NCBI GenBank assembly: GCA_003193925.1
Contig: PSPG01000020.1
Coordinates: forward strand, 1-5,108
DNA: 5,108 nt
Reading direction: 5' to 3'
From: Candidatus Thalassarchaeum betae
GTDB lineage: Archaea; Thermoplasmatota; Poseidoniia; Poseidoniales; Thalassarchaeaceae
Positions 4,868 to 5,108 of this stretch are shown piece by piece; position 1 is the stretch's first letter; the number at the start of each line of letters is the position of its first letter. The notes beneath the pieces are model-generated. The model saw only the letters and a list, made by a program, of their open reading frames with translations. It made no database searches and was not told the origin of the DNA. Made by a program: the position numbers and the translations under genes.

Positions 4868-5108
4868 ATGGGCTCTCGCGCTTCAGCACTGACTCTGTCG
4901 CTTCTGATGCTGTTCGGCACGCTCGCCGCCCCGGCGCTCGCAGACGGTGATCAGCCGGAGACCGGCGAGCGCGACCCTCCGGCAGAGGAAGGCAATACGA
5001 GTTTTCCTGTAACGATTGATGGTCTTTTTGATGATTGGGAGTCAATCCCGGTTGTGTATGCCGACCCTGCCGGTGATGGAACCGATGAAGATTTCAGTAT
5101 GCTGAAAA
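4868..5108 (+). CDS. Secreted protein with CBM9/DOMON-like N-terminus, 3' end outside window
   Basis: The frame is open from ATG 4868 to the window edge (80 complete codons). The product begins with a signal peptide (MGSRASALTLSLLMLFGTLA then APALA, probable cleavage before DGDQ at residue 26), so it is exported. A polar acidic linker (GDQPETGERDPPAEEGN) follows. The sequence from residue 46 (FPVTIDGLFDDWESIPVVYADPAGDG...EDFSMLK) resembles the start of family 9-type carbohydrate-binding/DOMON domains, in which an IDGxxxDWxxxP strand precedes an Asp-rich loop. That is a family-level impression from a short stretch; the rest of the protein is not visible. It starts nine bases after the kinase stop with a strong ribosome binding site, so the two are likely an operon. 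Base composition changes abruptly inside it: roughly 70% G+C at 4871-4980 but about 43% at 4991-5050 by hand count. Confidence 0.8.
   Translation, partial: MGSRASALTLSLLMLFGTLAAPALADGDQPETGERDPPAEEGNTSFPVTIDGLFDDWESIPVVYADPAGDGTDEDFSMLK

Noticed and set aside
4842-5045. Minus-strand 67-residue frame at the right end
   Set aside because: It overlaps the kinase end and the signal peptide of the secreted protein antisense, and has no domain or start signal.

Overview
The window looks like a piece of a euryarchaeal genome, most plausibly a planktonic Thermoplasmatota lineage such as Marine Group II/III (Poseidoniales-like). This rests on four things: an archaeal-length pyrB-pyrI pair, a surface protein with calcium-binding thrombospondin type-3 (TSP3) repeats whose downstream sequence encodes a PGF-CTERM-like archaeosortase signal, short Shine-Dalgarno-led genes in tight operons, and no T-run bacterial terminators. 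The taxonomic call is inference; no rRNA or other marker is present.

Layout. Bases 1-629 (+) hold the 3' part of a secreted, Asp-rich TSP3 protein with four 36-residue repeats. Two of these are almost identical at DNA level. The reading frame ends in an unconvincing tail, while a canonical PGF + hydrophobic helix + RR anchor lies one frame away, so a one-base indel at about 536-542 is very likely. Bases 630-797 are a convergent intergenic spacer with two good hairpins and a recurring TGACTC motif. Bases 798-2276 (-) encode a secreted lipoprotein with five Asp-box (BNR) motifs, probably a beta-propeller. Bases 2373-2840 (-) are pyrI and 2840-3769 (-) are pyrB. They overlap by one base and encode the regulatory and catalytic subunits of aspartate carbamoyltransferase, which commits carbamoyl phosphate and aspartate to pyrimidine synthesis.

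A short divergent promoter region (3770-3883) separates pyrB from a GHMP-family sugar kinase resembling D-glycero-D-manno-heptose 7-phosphate kinase (+, 3884-4858). Nine bases later a secreted protein with a CBM9-like N-terminus starts (4868) and runs off the window. The kinase and secreted protein probably form one operon. With the lipoprotein and TSP3 protein they give the region a cell-surface/glycan flavour around an ordinary pyrimidine operon.

I do not see a clear new multi-gene system. The best leads are the frame-disrupted sorting signal, a dyad element shared upstream of pyrB and the lipoprotein gene, a perfect 14-bp palindrome in the divergent promoter, and an abrupt base-composition change inside the last gene.
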